From contig NZ_CALBEX010000131.1 in NCBI RefSeq assembly GCF_937889215.1, positions 1-5,143 of the forward strand: a DNA stretch of 5,143 bases. Direction: 5' to 3'. Below are positions 1 through 5,143 of this stretch, in pieces. The notes under the pieces were generated by a model that searched no databases, was not told the origin of the DNA, and saw nothing but the letters and a program-made list of their open reading frames with translations. Each line of letters begins with the position of its first letter. Positions within the stretch are counted from its first letter, which is position 1. The stretch comes from an uncultured Limnohabitans sp. GTDB lineage: Bacteria > Pseudomonadota > Gammaproteobacteria > Burkholderiales > Burkholderiaceae_C. The translations under genes were made by a program, and so were the position numbers.

Positions 1-321
1 AGGTTGGATCAGATTGCCCGCCTCCGGTGCCTGGCTTTTGGGCAGGCTGCTGTAGCCGGTCACGCCCTGCCCGACCGCACGCCACATGGGCGCGTTGTTA
101 CCGGGTTGAACTTGTCCGCGTTCAGCGTTGTTTTGGTCTTTGTACTTTGGATCGGCATCAGCATCTGGCGCGATCTGAAAAATGTTGGCGCTTTTCACGC
201 CCAAGCTGTTGTCCGATGCCGCAGCCAGTTTTGGGGCTGCCGCATCGGTGCTGGGCGAAGTCTGGGCAGACACGCCCAGAGTGGCCAGGGCCAGCCCGAT
301 GGAGAACAAGAAGCGACGCAT
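1..321 (-). CDS. fdhC: Formate dehydrogenase gamma (cytochrome b) subunit, N-terminal part, cut by left edge
   Basis: The gamma subunit anchors respiratory formate dehydrogenase in the inner membrane and carries electrons through heme b to quinone. Only the first 107 codons are present; the frame is open at base 1. The start at 321 has AGGAG six bases upstream. Residues 1-19 form a Sec-type signal peptide (MRRFLFSIGLALATLGVSA, likely cut after VSA). A soluble, probably periplasmic stretch follows, ending in NNAPMWRAVGQGVTGYSSLP and then QAPEAGNLIQP. This segment is typical, from family knowledge, of the proteobacterial gamma subunits that carry an extra N-terminal region before the four-helix cytochrome b domain. 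The membrane helices and heme histidines lie beyond the window, so the assignment rests on the N-terminus and the operon. It starts 17 bases after the lipoprotein stop and is last of the visible genes. The symbol follows epsilonproteobacterial usage; the same name is used elsewhere for a formate transporter. Confidence 0.88.
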   Translation of the reverse strand, partial: MRRFLFSIGLALATLGVSAQTSPSTDAAAPKLAAASDNSLGVKSANIFQIAPDADADPKYKDQNNAERGQVQPGNNAPMWRAVGQGVTGYSSLPKSQAPEAGNLIQP

Positions 322-338
322 GAACATCTCCTAAGCGA

Positions 339-563
339 TCACTGGGGAGCGCGGGCGTGGTCGTTTTGGCCGTAACTGGCACGGGCTTTGAGGTGGCTTG
401 ACCAACTGGCTTTGTCACCGGCTTTCCAGCCTGGATCGGTGAAGGCGGTCACGCCCGTTCCGTTCACCGCAGGCTTGTCGGTGGTGCTGCCCAGACTGTT
501 TTGCACGTTTTCGCCACAAGCGGCCAACAAAAAGGCAGCGCTCAGAATCAAAGCTGTTTTCAT
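339..563 (-). CDS. Small lipoprotein of unknown function inside the formate dehydrogenase operon
   Basis: This 74-residue protein has a clear lipoprotein signal: MK, a hydrophobic stretch (TALILSAAFLLAA), then Cys16 in the lipobox LAAC. Gly17 at +2 gives no inner-membrane retention signal, so outer-membrane sorting is plausible. The mature chain of about 59 residues is hydrophilic and rich in Gly, Ser, Lys and Asp, with a central FTDPGWKAGDKASWSSH stretch and no Cys beyond Cys16, so it is unlikely to bind a metal cluster. I chose the start at 563 because AAAGGAG lies seven bases upstream; the in-frame ATG at 569 overlaps the fdhB stop (ATGA) but is only one base from the Shine-Dalgarno. I recall similar unnamed small proteins at this position in other Burkholderiales formate dehydrogenase operons, but cannot confirm it here. 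A structural or assembly role for the periplasmic complex is inference from position and predicted location. Confidence 0.82.
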   Translation of the reverse strand: MKTALILSAAFLLAACGENVQNSLGSTTDKPAVNGTGVTAFTDPGWKAGDKASWSSHLKARASYGQNDHARAPQ

Positions 564-565
564 GC

Positions 566-1165
566 TCATGCTCCTTTGGCCTGATTGCCGTAAGCGGTGC
601 CCCAACCCCACACCTCAGCACCTTTGCCGCGTTGCACCACGCGGCCGCGCAAAATGTCGGCCACGACGTCGCCGTCACCCGCCAACAAAGCCTTGGTCGA
701 GCACATCTCAGCACAAGCCGGGAGCTTGCCTTCGGCCAGACGGTTGCGACCGTATTTGTCAAACTCAGCTTGACTGCCATGCTCCTCTGGGCCGCCAGCG
801 CAGAAAGTGCACTTGTCCATCTTGCCGCGCAAACCAAAAGCGCCGCTGGAAGGAAATTGTGGTGCGCCAAAGGGACAGGCGTAAGAGCAGTAGCCGCAGC
901 CAATGCAAATGTCCTTGTCATGCAAAACCACACCTTCTTCGGTTTTGTAAAAGCAGTTGACCGGGCATACCGCCATACAAGGGGCATCCGAGCAATGCAT
1001 GCACGCGACCGAGATCGACTTTTCGCCTGGAACACCGTCGTTCAAGGTGACCACGCGACGGCGGTTGACGCCCCATGGGACTTCGTGCTCGTTTTTGCAA
1101 GCGGTGACGCAACCGTTGCATTCGATGCAGCGCTCTGCATCGCAGATAAATTTCATTCTTGCCAT
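566..1165 (-). CDS. fdhB: Formate dehydrogenase iron-sulfur (beta) subunit, FDH3B type
   Basis: This 199-residue ferredoxin-like subunit passes electrons from FdhA to the gamma subunit. Sixteen Cys residues form four [4Fe-4S] motifs: Cys13/16/19/23 (CIECNGCVTAC), Cys55/58/63/67 (CMHCSDAPCMAVCP), Cys87/90/93/97 (CIGCGYCSYACP), and the split set Cys119/122/151/155. As in the family, cluster ligands probably cross between motifs. There is no signal peptide, so it is expected to be exported bound to the Tat-signalled FdhA. It lacks the C-terminal membrane helix of E. coli FdnH (about 290 residues) and matches the shorter FDH3B class. The start at 1165 has GGAG six bases upstream; Met4 would leave a 15-base gap. 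It begins 18 bases after fdhA, and its TGA lies two bases before the lipoprotein start. Confidence 0.96.
   Translation of the reverse strand: MARMKFICDAERCIECNGCVTACKNEHEVPWGVNRRRVVTLNDGVPGEKSISVACMHCSDAPCMAVCPVNCFYKTEEGVVLHDKDICIGCGYCSYACPFGAPQFPSSGAFGLRGKMDKCTFCAGGPEEHGSQAEFDKYGRNRLAEGKLPACAEMCSTKALLAGDGDVVADILRGRVVQRGKGAEVWGWGTAYGNQAKGA
571..577 (-). promoter_or_regulatory. Ribosome binding site that decides the lipoprotein start
   Basis: AAAGGAG on the minus strand sits inside the last codons of fdhB. It is one base from the ATG at 569 (which overlaps the fdhB stop as ATGA) and seven bases from the ATG at 563. The spacing favours 563, giving the protein start MKTALIL and a clean lipoprotein signal. 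Confidence 0.6.
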
Positions 1166-1183
1166 CGTGTTCTCCAGGGGCGC

Positions 1184-4144
1184 TTACGCTTTTTCGATGT
1201 TGCAGATGGTGGTCTTGGACTCTTGCATCATGGTGACGCTGTCATAACCATAAGTGGTAGCGGTATTGACCGCCTCGCCGCGCACGATGGGCGCGGCCCC
1301 CTTGGGGTAATGCGCCAGCATGTCAGCACCTTGCCAACGGCCAGAGAAGTGGAATGGCAAAAACACAGTGTCAGGTGCGACGCGCTCTGTGACCAGTGCC
1401 TGCACGTTCAGGCGTGCGCCTGTTGGCGTGCTCACCCAGGCTCTTTCACCGTTGCGGATGCCGCGATCTGCAGCAGATTTTGGGTTGATCTCGACAAACA
1501 TCTCTTGCTGCAATTCGGCCAGCCAAGGGTTGGATCGGGTTTCTTCACCGCCACCTTCGTACTCGACCAAACGACCGGAAGTCATGATCAGCGGGAACTT
1601 TTCATGCAACTTGTCCGCAATGTTCTTGTCTTGCACGGTTTTGTAAAGGGTTGGCAGACGCCAGAAAGCCTTTTTGTCATCGTGTGTCGGGTACTTGGCC
1701 ATCATGTCCGGACGGGTGCCGTACAGCGGCTCGCGGTGCTGCGGAATCGGATCAGGGAAATTCCAGACCACTGCGCGTGCTTTGGCATTGCCGAAGGGGT
1801 AGCAGCCATGCTCTTTCATGAACACACGGATCATGCCGCCGGATGAATCGGTTTTCCAGTTCTTGCCTTCGGCCTTGGCCTTTTCAGCTTCGGTCAATTC
1901 GTCCCACCAGCCCAGCTTCTTCAGCAGGATGTGATCGAGCTCGGGGTAGCCTGTGGTGATGTCTGCACCCACAGAGTGCGAGCCGTCTTCAGCCAGCAAG
2001 CTCTTGCCATCGCGTTCCACGCCAAAGTTAGCGCGGAAATTGCCGCCACCATCCATGACATGCTTTGATGGATCGTACAAGTTGGGGGTACCCGGGTGCT
2101 TCATCTCGGGCGTACCCCAGCACGGCCATGGCAGGCCAAAGTAGTCACCCGTGAAGTCGTAGCCGGTTTCCTTGTCTTTGCCGCCCTTGGCCTTCAGCGT
2201 TTTCACGTCGAACACATTCATGTTCTTCATGTGCGCCTTCAAGCGCTCGGGGGTCTGGCCTGTGTAGCCAATGGTCCAGACGCACTTGTTGATTTCACGC
2301 AAGATGTCTTCGGGCACGGGCTCGTCCATGCCACCCACTTTTTGCATCTTGTAGTTCTTCGAAAGCTCTTTGGCAAAGCCCAGCTTTTCTGCCAACTGGT
2401 GCATGATCATGTGGTCGCTGCGGCTTTCCCACAAAGGCTCGATGACCTTCTCACGCCACTGGATAGATCGGTTCGATGCGGTGCACGACCCACTGGTTTC
2501 GAACTGCGTAGAAGCCGGCAACAGGTAAACCGCGCGGTTGGGATTCAAATCTTCGGCTTTGCCTGGCATCGCCGCCATGGCGGCTGTGGCCGAGGGGTAA
2601 GGGTCCACCACCACCAACAAGTCGAGCTTGTCCATGGCCCGCTTCATGTCCAAACCACGGGTTTGCGAGTTCGGGGCATGGCCCCAATAGAACACGCCGC
2701 GCAGGTTGCTGTCTTGGTCGATCAGCTCGTTGTTTTCCAACACGCCATCGATCCAGCGGGACACAGTGATACCGCTCTTGCCCATCATGGCGGGCGTTGC
2801 AAATTGCTTCTTGATCCACTCGAAGTCCACGCCCCAAGTGTTGGCGAAATGCTTCCACGAACCTTCGGCCAGACCATAGTAGCCGGGCAAGGAGTCGGGG
2901 TTGGGGCCGACATCGGTCGCACCTTGAACGTTGTCGTGGCCACGGAAAATGTTGGTGCCGCCACCGGACTTGCCGACGTTGCCCAATGCCAATTGCAAAA
3001 TGCACGAAGCGCGCACCATGGCGTTGCCGATGGTGTGCTGGGTTTGACCCATGCACCAGACGATGGTGCCGGGATTGTTGTCGTGCAGCATCTTGGCGAT
3101 CTTGAGCATTTGCTCTTCTTTGACACCACAAGCCTCTTCGACTTTGTCAGGTGTCCATTTCGCCAGCACATCTTCTTTGACGGCTTCCATGCCGTAAACA
3201 CGGTCGTTGATGTACTTTTTGTCTTCCCAGCCGTTTTTGAAGATGTGGTACAGCAAACCAAACAAAAACGGAATATCGGTGCCAGAACGGATACGCACGT
3301 ACTCGTCAGCTTTAGCGGCTGTGCGCGTGAAACGCGGATCCACCACGATCATCTTGCAGCCGTTTTCCTTGGCGTGCAGCATGTGCAGCATGGACACGGG
3401 GTGGGCTTCGGCGGCGTTGGAGCCAATGTACAAAGCGACCTTGCTGTTTTGCATGTCGTTGTACGAGTTGGTCATGGCGCCATAACCCCAGGTATTGGCC
3501 ACACCAGCCACCGTGGTGGAGTGGCAAATGCGGGCCTGGTGGTCGCAGTTGTTGGTGCCCCAGAAGCTCACGAATTTGCGCAACAAATACGCCTGTTCGT
3601 TGTTGTGTTTGGACGAGCCGACGTAGTAAACGCTGTCAGGGCCACTGGCTTTTTTCAGCTCCAACATTTTGGCGCTGATTTCGTTCAGGGCGGTGTCCCA
3701 GCTGATGCGCTCGTATTGGCCGTTCACCAATTTCATGGGATAGCGCAGACGGTACTCGCCATGACCATGTTCGCGCAATGCGGCACCCTTGGCGCAATGC
3801 GCACCCAAATTGATGGGCGAATCAAACACCGCTTCTTGGCGCACCCAGACGCCATTTTCGACCACAGCATCCACCGCACAACCCACGGAGCAGTGGGTGC
3901 AAATGGTGCGTTTGACTTCAACTTTGCCGGCGCCAATATTGGACGCACCGGTTGCAGCTTGGGCTTTTTGCACCAAGCTCAGCTGCGAAGCAGCCAGACC
4001 CACACCTACGCCCAAGCCAGAGCGGCGTAGAAAGCTGCGGCGATCCAATGTGGGCAAAGCCTGCGACAAGCCACGGCGCAGGCTGTGAATGAAAGGAGAT
4101 GAGGCGGTACCAGACGAACTGGTTTGCTTTTTAGTCAGCAACAT
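1184..4144 (-). CDS. fdhA: Formate dehydrogenase catalytic (alpha) subunit, Tat-exported, Cys-containing molybdo/tungstoenzyme
   Basis: FdhA oxidises formate to CO2 at a bis-molybdopterin guanine dinucleotide Mo or W centre, probably in the periplasm. The 986 residues are close to E. coli FdnG (1015). A Tat signal follows an unusually long Ser/Thr-rich lead: DRRSFLRR with Arg35-Arg36, a hydrophobic core to about residue 58, then QKAQAA. The N-terminal [4Fe-4S] site is Cys82, Cys85, Cys89 and Cys117, followed by Lys119, the family's electron-transfer lysine. The metal ligand is Cys207 followed by His208 (ARICHSTTVAG); its codon is TGC, where FdnG has selenocysteine. Other family blocks are NAAEAHPVSMLH, VVDPRFTRTA and FRGHDNVQGATD (Arg401, likely the active-site Arg). 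The C-terminal dinucleotide-binding domain spans about 850-986 (MTSGRLVEYEGGGEETRSNP). GGAG sits six bases before the ATG. It follows the Tat-target gene by 46 bases. Mo versus W cannot be told from sequence. Confidence 0.98.
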   Translation of the reverse strand: MLLTKKQTSSSGTASSPFIHSLRRGLSQALPTLDRRSFLRRSGLGVGVGLAASQLSLVQKAQAATGASNIGAGKVEVKRTICTHCSVGCAVDAVVENGVWVRQEAVFDSPINLGAHCAKGAALREHGHGEYRLRYPMKLVNGQYERISWDTALNEISAKMLELKKASGPDSVYYVGSSKHNNEQAYLLRKFVSFWGTNNCDHQARICHSTTVAGVANTWGYGAMTNSYNDMQNSKVALYIGSNAAEAHPVSMLHMLHAKENGCKMIVVDPRFTRTAAKADEYVRIRSGTDIPFLFGLLYHIFKNGWEDKKYINDRVYGMEAVKEDVLAKWTPDKVEEACGVKEEQMLKIAKMLHDNNPGTIVWCMGQTQHTIGNAMVRASCILQLALGNVGKSGGGTNIFRGHDNVQGATDVGPNPDSLPGYYGLAEGSWKHFANTWGVDFEWIKKQFATPAMMGKSGITVSRWIDGVLENNELIDQDSNLRGVFYWGHAPNSQTRGLDMKRAMDKLDLLVVVDPYPSATAAMAAMPGKAEDLNPNRAVYLLPASTQFETSGSCTASNRSIQWREKVIEPLWESRSDHMIMHQLAEKLGFAKELSKNYKMQKVGGMDEPVPEDILREINKCVWTIGYTGQTPERLKAHMKNMNVFDVKTLKAKGGKDKETGYDFTGDYFGLPWPCWGTPEMKHPGTPNLYDPSKHVMDGGGNFRANFGVERDGKSLLAEDGSHSVGADITTGYPELDHILLKKLGWWDELTEAEKAKAEGKNWKTDSSGGMIRVFMKEHGCYPFGNAKARAVVWNFPDPIPQHREPLYGTRPDMMAKYPTHDDKKAFWRLPTLYKTVQDKNIADKLHEKFPLIMTSGRLVEYEGGGEETRSNPWLAELQQEMFVEINPKSAADRGIRNGERAWVSTPTGARLNVQALVTERVAPDTVFLPFHFSGRWQGADMLAHYPKGAAPIVRGEAVNTATTYGYDSVTMMQESKTTICNIEKA

Positions 4145-4190
4145 GGAGGGCTCCAGTTGGGATTGAACGGGGGAAACAGCGAAAAACGGG

Positions 4191-4400
4191 TCAGACGCGG
4201 GTCGTCTTGTAGTACTGCTGAACGTGCTCGCTCAGGGTGTAGCCGCCGCCGCGCGTGGGCTTTGGCAAGGCTGTGTCCACTGGCGCAGCAGCCTGCTTAA
4301 CGACACCGGGCAAAACGGCTGTGGCTGCAGCCACAGCGCCCACGGTGGCCGCGCCTGTGAACATGGTACGACGTGAAAAAGTGGAGGTTTTGGAAGACAT
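4191..4400 (-). CDS. Formate dehydrogenase region Tat-target miniprotein
   Basis: This 69-residue protein matches the small family known as formate dehydrogenase region TAT target (TIGR02811 type), found beside fdhA in many proteobacteria and of unknown function. Its N-terminus has a Tat motif, FSRRTMF with Arg10-Arg11, followed by an Ala/Val/Gly hydrophobic core (about residues 14-34) and KQAAA, a possible cleavage site. Only about 29 residues remain after it, ending in the family-typical GGGYTLSEHVQQYYKTTRV. The start at 4400 is preceded by GGAG at six bases; a 22-codon upstream extension to 4466 would begin inside the palindrome and delete this logic, so it is rejected. It is the first gene after the promoter. 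The hydrophobic core could also stay as a membrane anchor. A role as escort or assembly factor for FdhA is inference. Confidence 0.93.
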   Translation of the reverse strand: MSSKTSTFSRRTMFTGAATVGAVAAATAVLPGVVKQAAAPVDTALPKPTRGGGYTLSEHVQQYYKTTRV

Positions 4401-4450
4401 CTTGCACTCCGGAAAATATGAAGTCAGGGCAAGCCCTAAAAAGTTAGCCA

Positions 4451-4466
4451 ATGCAAATGTTTGCAT
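4451..4466. promoter_or_regulatory. Perfect 16-base palindrome, candidate operator
   Basis: ATGCAAA and TTTGCAT form a perfect 7-base inverted repeat with a two-base centre (TG on the plus strand). It lies at about +3 to +18 of the inferred transcript, directly after the -10 element, a position typical of repressor operators. As RNA it could fold only into a weak 6-bp stem with a 4-base loop and no U-tract, so a dimeric protein site is the better reading. The cognate regulator is not in the window. Confidence 0.5.
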
Positions 4467-4474
4467 AGGAGGTT

Positions 4475-4503
4475 ATCTTACTGCCGCGCTGCACAGATTT
4501 CAA
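4475..4503 (-). promoter_or_regulatory. Sigma70-type promoter for the formate dehydrogenase operon
   Basis: On the minus strand, TTGAAA (plus 4498-4503; five of six consensus bases) is separated by exactly 17 bases from TAAGAT (plus 4475-4480; four of six). The inferred start of transcription is near 4468, which gives a leader of about 68 bases before the Tat-target gene at 4400. No other convincing promoter pair with 16-18 base spacing is seen in the gap. The hexamers and spacing are seen directly; activity is inferred. Confidence 0.65.
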
Positions 4504-4513
4504 AGTAATAACC

Positions 4514-4539
4514 CTTGATTAATTGGAATTAAAGTCAAG
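4514..4539. promoter_or_regulatory. AT-rich inverted repeat upstream of the -35, candidate activator site
   Basis: On the plus strand CTTGA-TTAATT-GG-AATTAA-ag-TCAAG forms an 11-base dyad with one two-base bulge; the inner TTAATT/AATTAA arms are perfect. The centre lies about 58 bases upstream of the inferred transcription start. That position and the T-N11-A dyad fit a LysR-type activator site, but any dimeric regulator would fit. Whether it is bound is inference. Confidence 0.4.
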
Positions 4540-4565
4540 TTGGAGACCCACGTCAAAGGTTACGC

Positions 4566-4588
4566 GCGCATCTACGTGCGCTGGCGCA
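4566..4588. repeat. Alternating GCGCA / TGCGC / GCGCA short inverted repeats
   Basis: Three 5-base arms alternate in orientation: GCGCA (4566-4570), TGCGC (4577-4581) and GCGCA (4584-4588). The middle arm can pair with either neighbour. The element lies 29-51 bases after the stop of the small membrane protein gene. It could be a weak end-of-transcript hairpin, but no T-tract follows on the minus strand, so a terminator is not called. Confidence 0.3.
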
Positions 4589-4616
4589 AACAAAACACTC
4601 AGGTCAAGCAGGCAGA

Positions 4617-4790
4617 TCACTCTGTCTTGTCGTCTTTGCCCGAAGAAAGATAATCAAAAACAGCCAAACCCAAACCACCGAGCAAAATCAAGGTGATGTC
4701 CAGTTGCGGTAACTTGAAAATGTAGGGCAGCAAAAAAGCTGCCATCAATGCAAGGCCCAAGAGGCCAGTAAAGCGTTCAAGAGATTTCAT
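4617..4790 (-). CDS. Small two-helix membrane protein, unknown function
   Basis: The 57-residue reading frame begins MKSLERFTGLLGLALMAAF and ends SSGKDDKTE. Two hydrophobic segments are visible: about residues 7-25 (through LLPYIF) and about 32-48 (ITLILLGGLGLAVFDYL), joined by a short KLPQLD turn, with a charged C-terminal tail. This suggests a helical hairpin in the inner membrane. AAGGAA lies upstream, with seven bases between AAGGA and the ATG. The ATG overlaps the amidase stop by four bases (ATGA), which supports translational coupling and argues that the gene is real despite its size. I do not recognise a named family; no catalytic or metal-binding motif is present. Its link to the amidase rests on coupling alone, and its function is unknown. 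Confidence 0.75.
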   Translation of the reverse strand: MKSLERFTGLLGLALMAAFLLPYIFKLPQLDITLILLGGLGLAVFDYLSSGKDDKTE

Positions 4791-5143
4791 GCTTGATTCC
4801 TTTTGACAAATTCAGATACCAGCCAGCGCGAAGAGCGCAGTAAACGGGCATCGTTTTGGTACGAACCCACCGCCTGAACACCCAGCGGCAAACCATTGGA
4901 CAAGCTCAGCAGTGGCAAATTGACGCAGGGCAGTCCTGCAAAGCTCCAGACGGTTTGCATGATCGGATTGCCTGTGGAGGACAAACCTTCAGGGGCCGTA
5001 CCTAAAGCAGCTGGGCACAAAATCGCATCGTAAGCGGCAAAGTACTCGTCAAAAGCATTCATGACGTGGAACATGCGGTCTTTGGCGATCAGGTAATCGG
5101 TGCCCGACATCGTCATGGATTTTTCGACGCGTGCACGTAGCGG
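4787..5143 (-). CDS. Amidase-signature family hydrolase, C-terminal part, cut by right edge
   Basis: The last 118 codons of an amidase-signature enzyme are present; the frame is open to base 5143. Amidases of this family hydrolyse carboxylic amides using a Ser-cisSer-Lys triad that lies in the N-terminal half, outside the window, so catalytic competence and substrate cannot be judged. Recognisable C-terminal blocks are YFAAYDAILCPAALGTAPE (fragment residues 34-52, the 'yDvlltPt...AP' strand), FAGLPCVNLPLLSLSNGLPLG (68-88) and GVQAVGSYQNDARLLR (88-103), which match the usual 'aGlPavslP...GlPvGvQlvg' ending. The closest wider group would be GatA-like or general amidases; a true Glu-tRNA(Gln) amidotransferase GatA is less likely because the next gene is not gatB. 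The TGA overlaps the start of the small membrane protein by four bases. Confidence 0.9.
   Translation of the reverse strand, partial: PLRARVEKSMTMSGTDYLIAKDRMFHVMNAFDEYFAAYDAILCPAALGTAPEGLSSTGNPIMQTVWSFAGLPCVNLPLLSLSNGLPLGVQAVGSYQNDARLLRSSRWLVSEFVKRNQA

Noticed and set aside
415..1035. A 206-codon minus-strand frame overlapping fdhB in another frame.
   Set aside because: The fdhB frame has all sixteen cluster Cys residues in place; this alternative frame is Arg- and Ala-rich with no motif.
632..1846. A 404-codon open frame on the plus strand opposite fdhB and the end of fdhA.
   Set aside because: It runs antisense across two genes and their junction, has no family motif, and is explained by codon bias of the minus-strand genes.
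2096..4030. A 644-codon open frame on the plus strand opposite fdhA.
   Set aside because: It is fully antisense to a gene whose metal-binding and active-site motifs are certain. Its translation is rich in His, Val and Gly with no recognisable domain, as expected from the reverse complement of GC-biased codons, and no Shine-Dalgarno is evident.
4425..4456. A possible sigma54 promoter (TGGC ... TTGC on the minus strand).
   Set aside because: The GG and GC doublets are not at the required ten-base separation.
4401..4466. A 22-residue N-terminal extension of the Tat-target miniprotein starting at 4466.
   Set aside because: The ATG at 4400 has GGAG at six bases and puts the Tat Arg pair at residues 10-11. 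The extension would start within the palindrome, at the predicted transcript 5' end, with no room for a ribosome binding site.
4513..4540. A possible Fnr box (TTGAT-N4-ATCAA) in the promoter region.
   Set aside because: Only single half-sites are present (TTGAT on one strand; the matching half at the four-base spacing is poor), so the AT-rich dyad is a better description.
4566..4588. A rho-independent terminator after the small membrane protein gene.
   Set aside because: The stems are only five bases and no run of T follows on the minus strand.
1..5143. Mobile element, CRISPR array, tRNA, rRNA, or a defence or biosynthetic system.
   Set aside because: No transposase or integrase frame, direct-repeat array, structural RNA or defence domain was found; the content is a respiratory enzyme operon and the end of an amidase unit.

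Overview
This window reads as a chromosomal segment from a Burkholderiales bacterium, most likely of the Comamonadaceae type (freshwater relatives such as Limnohabitans or Rhodoferax). That placement is inference, based on the style of the formate dehydrogenase proteins and the gene order; no rRNA or other marker gene is present. All real genes lie on the minus strand and are tightly packed, so the window is best read from right to left.

Right end (5143 to 4617): the last 118 codons of an amidase-signature hydrolase, whose stop overlaps (ATGA) the start of a 57-residue, two-helix membrane protein of unknown function. These two look like the tail of an upstream transcription unit.

Regulatory gap (4616 to 4401): 216 bases without a gene. 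It holds a good sigma70-type promoter facing left (TTGAAA, 17 bases, TAAGAT). A perfect 7+2+7 palindrome lies at about +3 to +18 from the inferred start, and an AT-rich inverted repeat lies upstream of the -35 element. This looks like a two-site control region for the operon that follows.

Main operon (4400 to 1): a respiratory, Tat-exported formate dehydrogenase. Its order is the small formate-dehydrogenase-region Tat target protein (69 aa), the molybdenum/tungsten catalytic subunit FdhA (986 aa, with Cys rather than selenocysteine at the metal ligand), the four-cluster iron-sulfur subunit FdhB (199 aa), a 74-residue lipoprotein, and the N-terminal 107 codons of the cytochrome b/gamma subunit, cut by the left edge. 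The genes are separated by 46, 18, 2 and 17 bases and each has a Shine-Dalgarno sequence. By analogy with known enzymes, the complex would oxidise formate in the periplasm, pass electrons from the metal-pterin centre through FdhA and FdhB iron-sulfur clusters to heme in the gamma subunit, and then to quinone.

The enzyme itself is a known type. The less described parts are the lipoprotein inserted between FdhB and the gamma subunit, the leading Tat-target miniprotein, and the palindromic control region. I see no mobile element, CRISPR array, tRNA or rRNA. The two very long plus-strand open frames opposite fdhA and fdhB are judged to be shadows.
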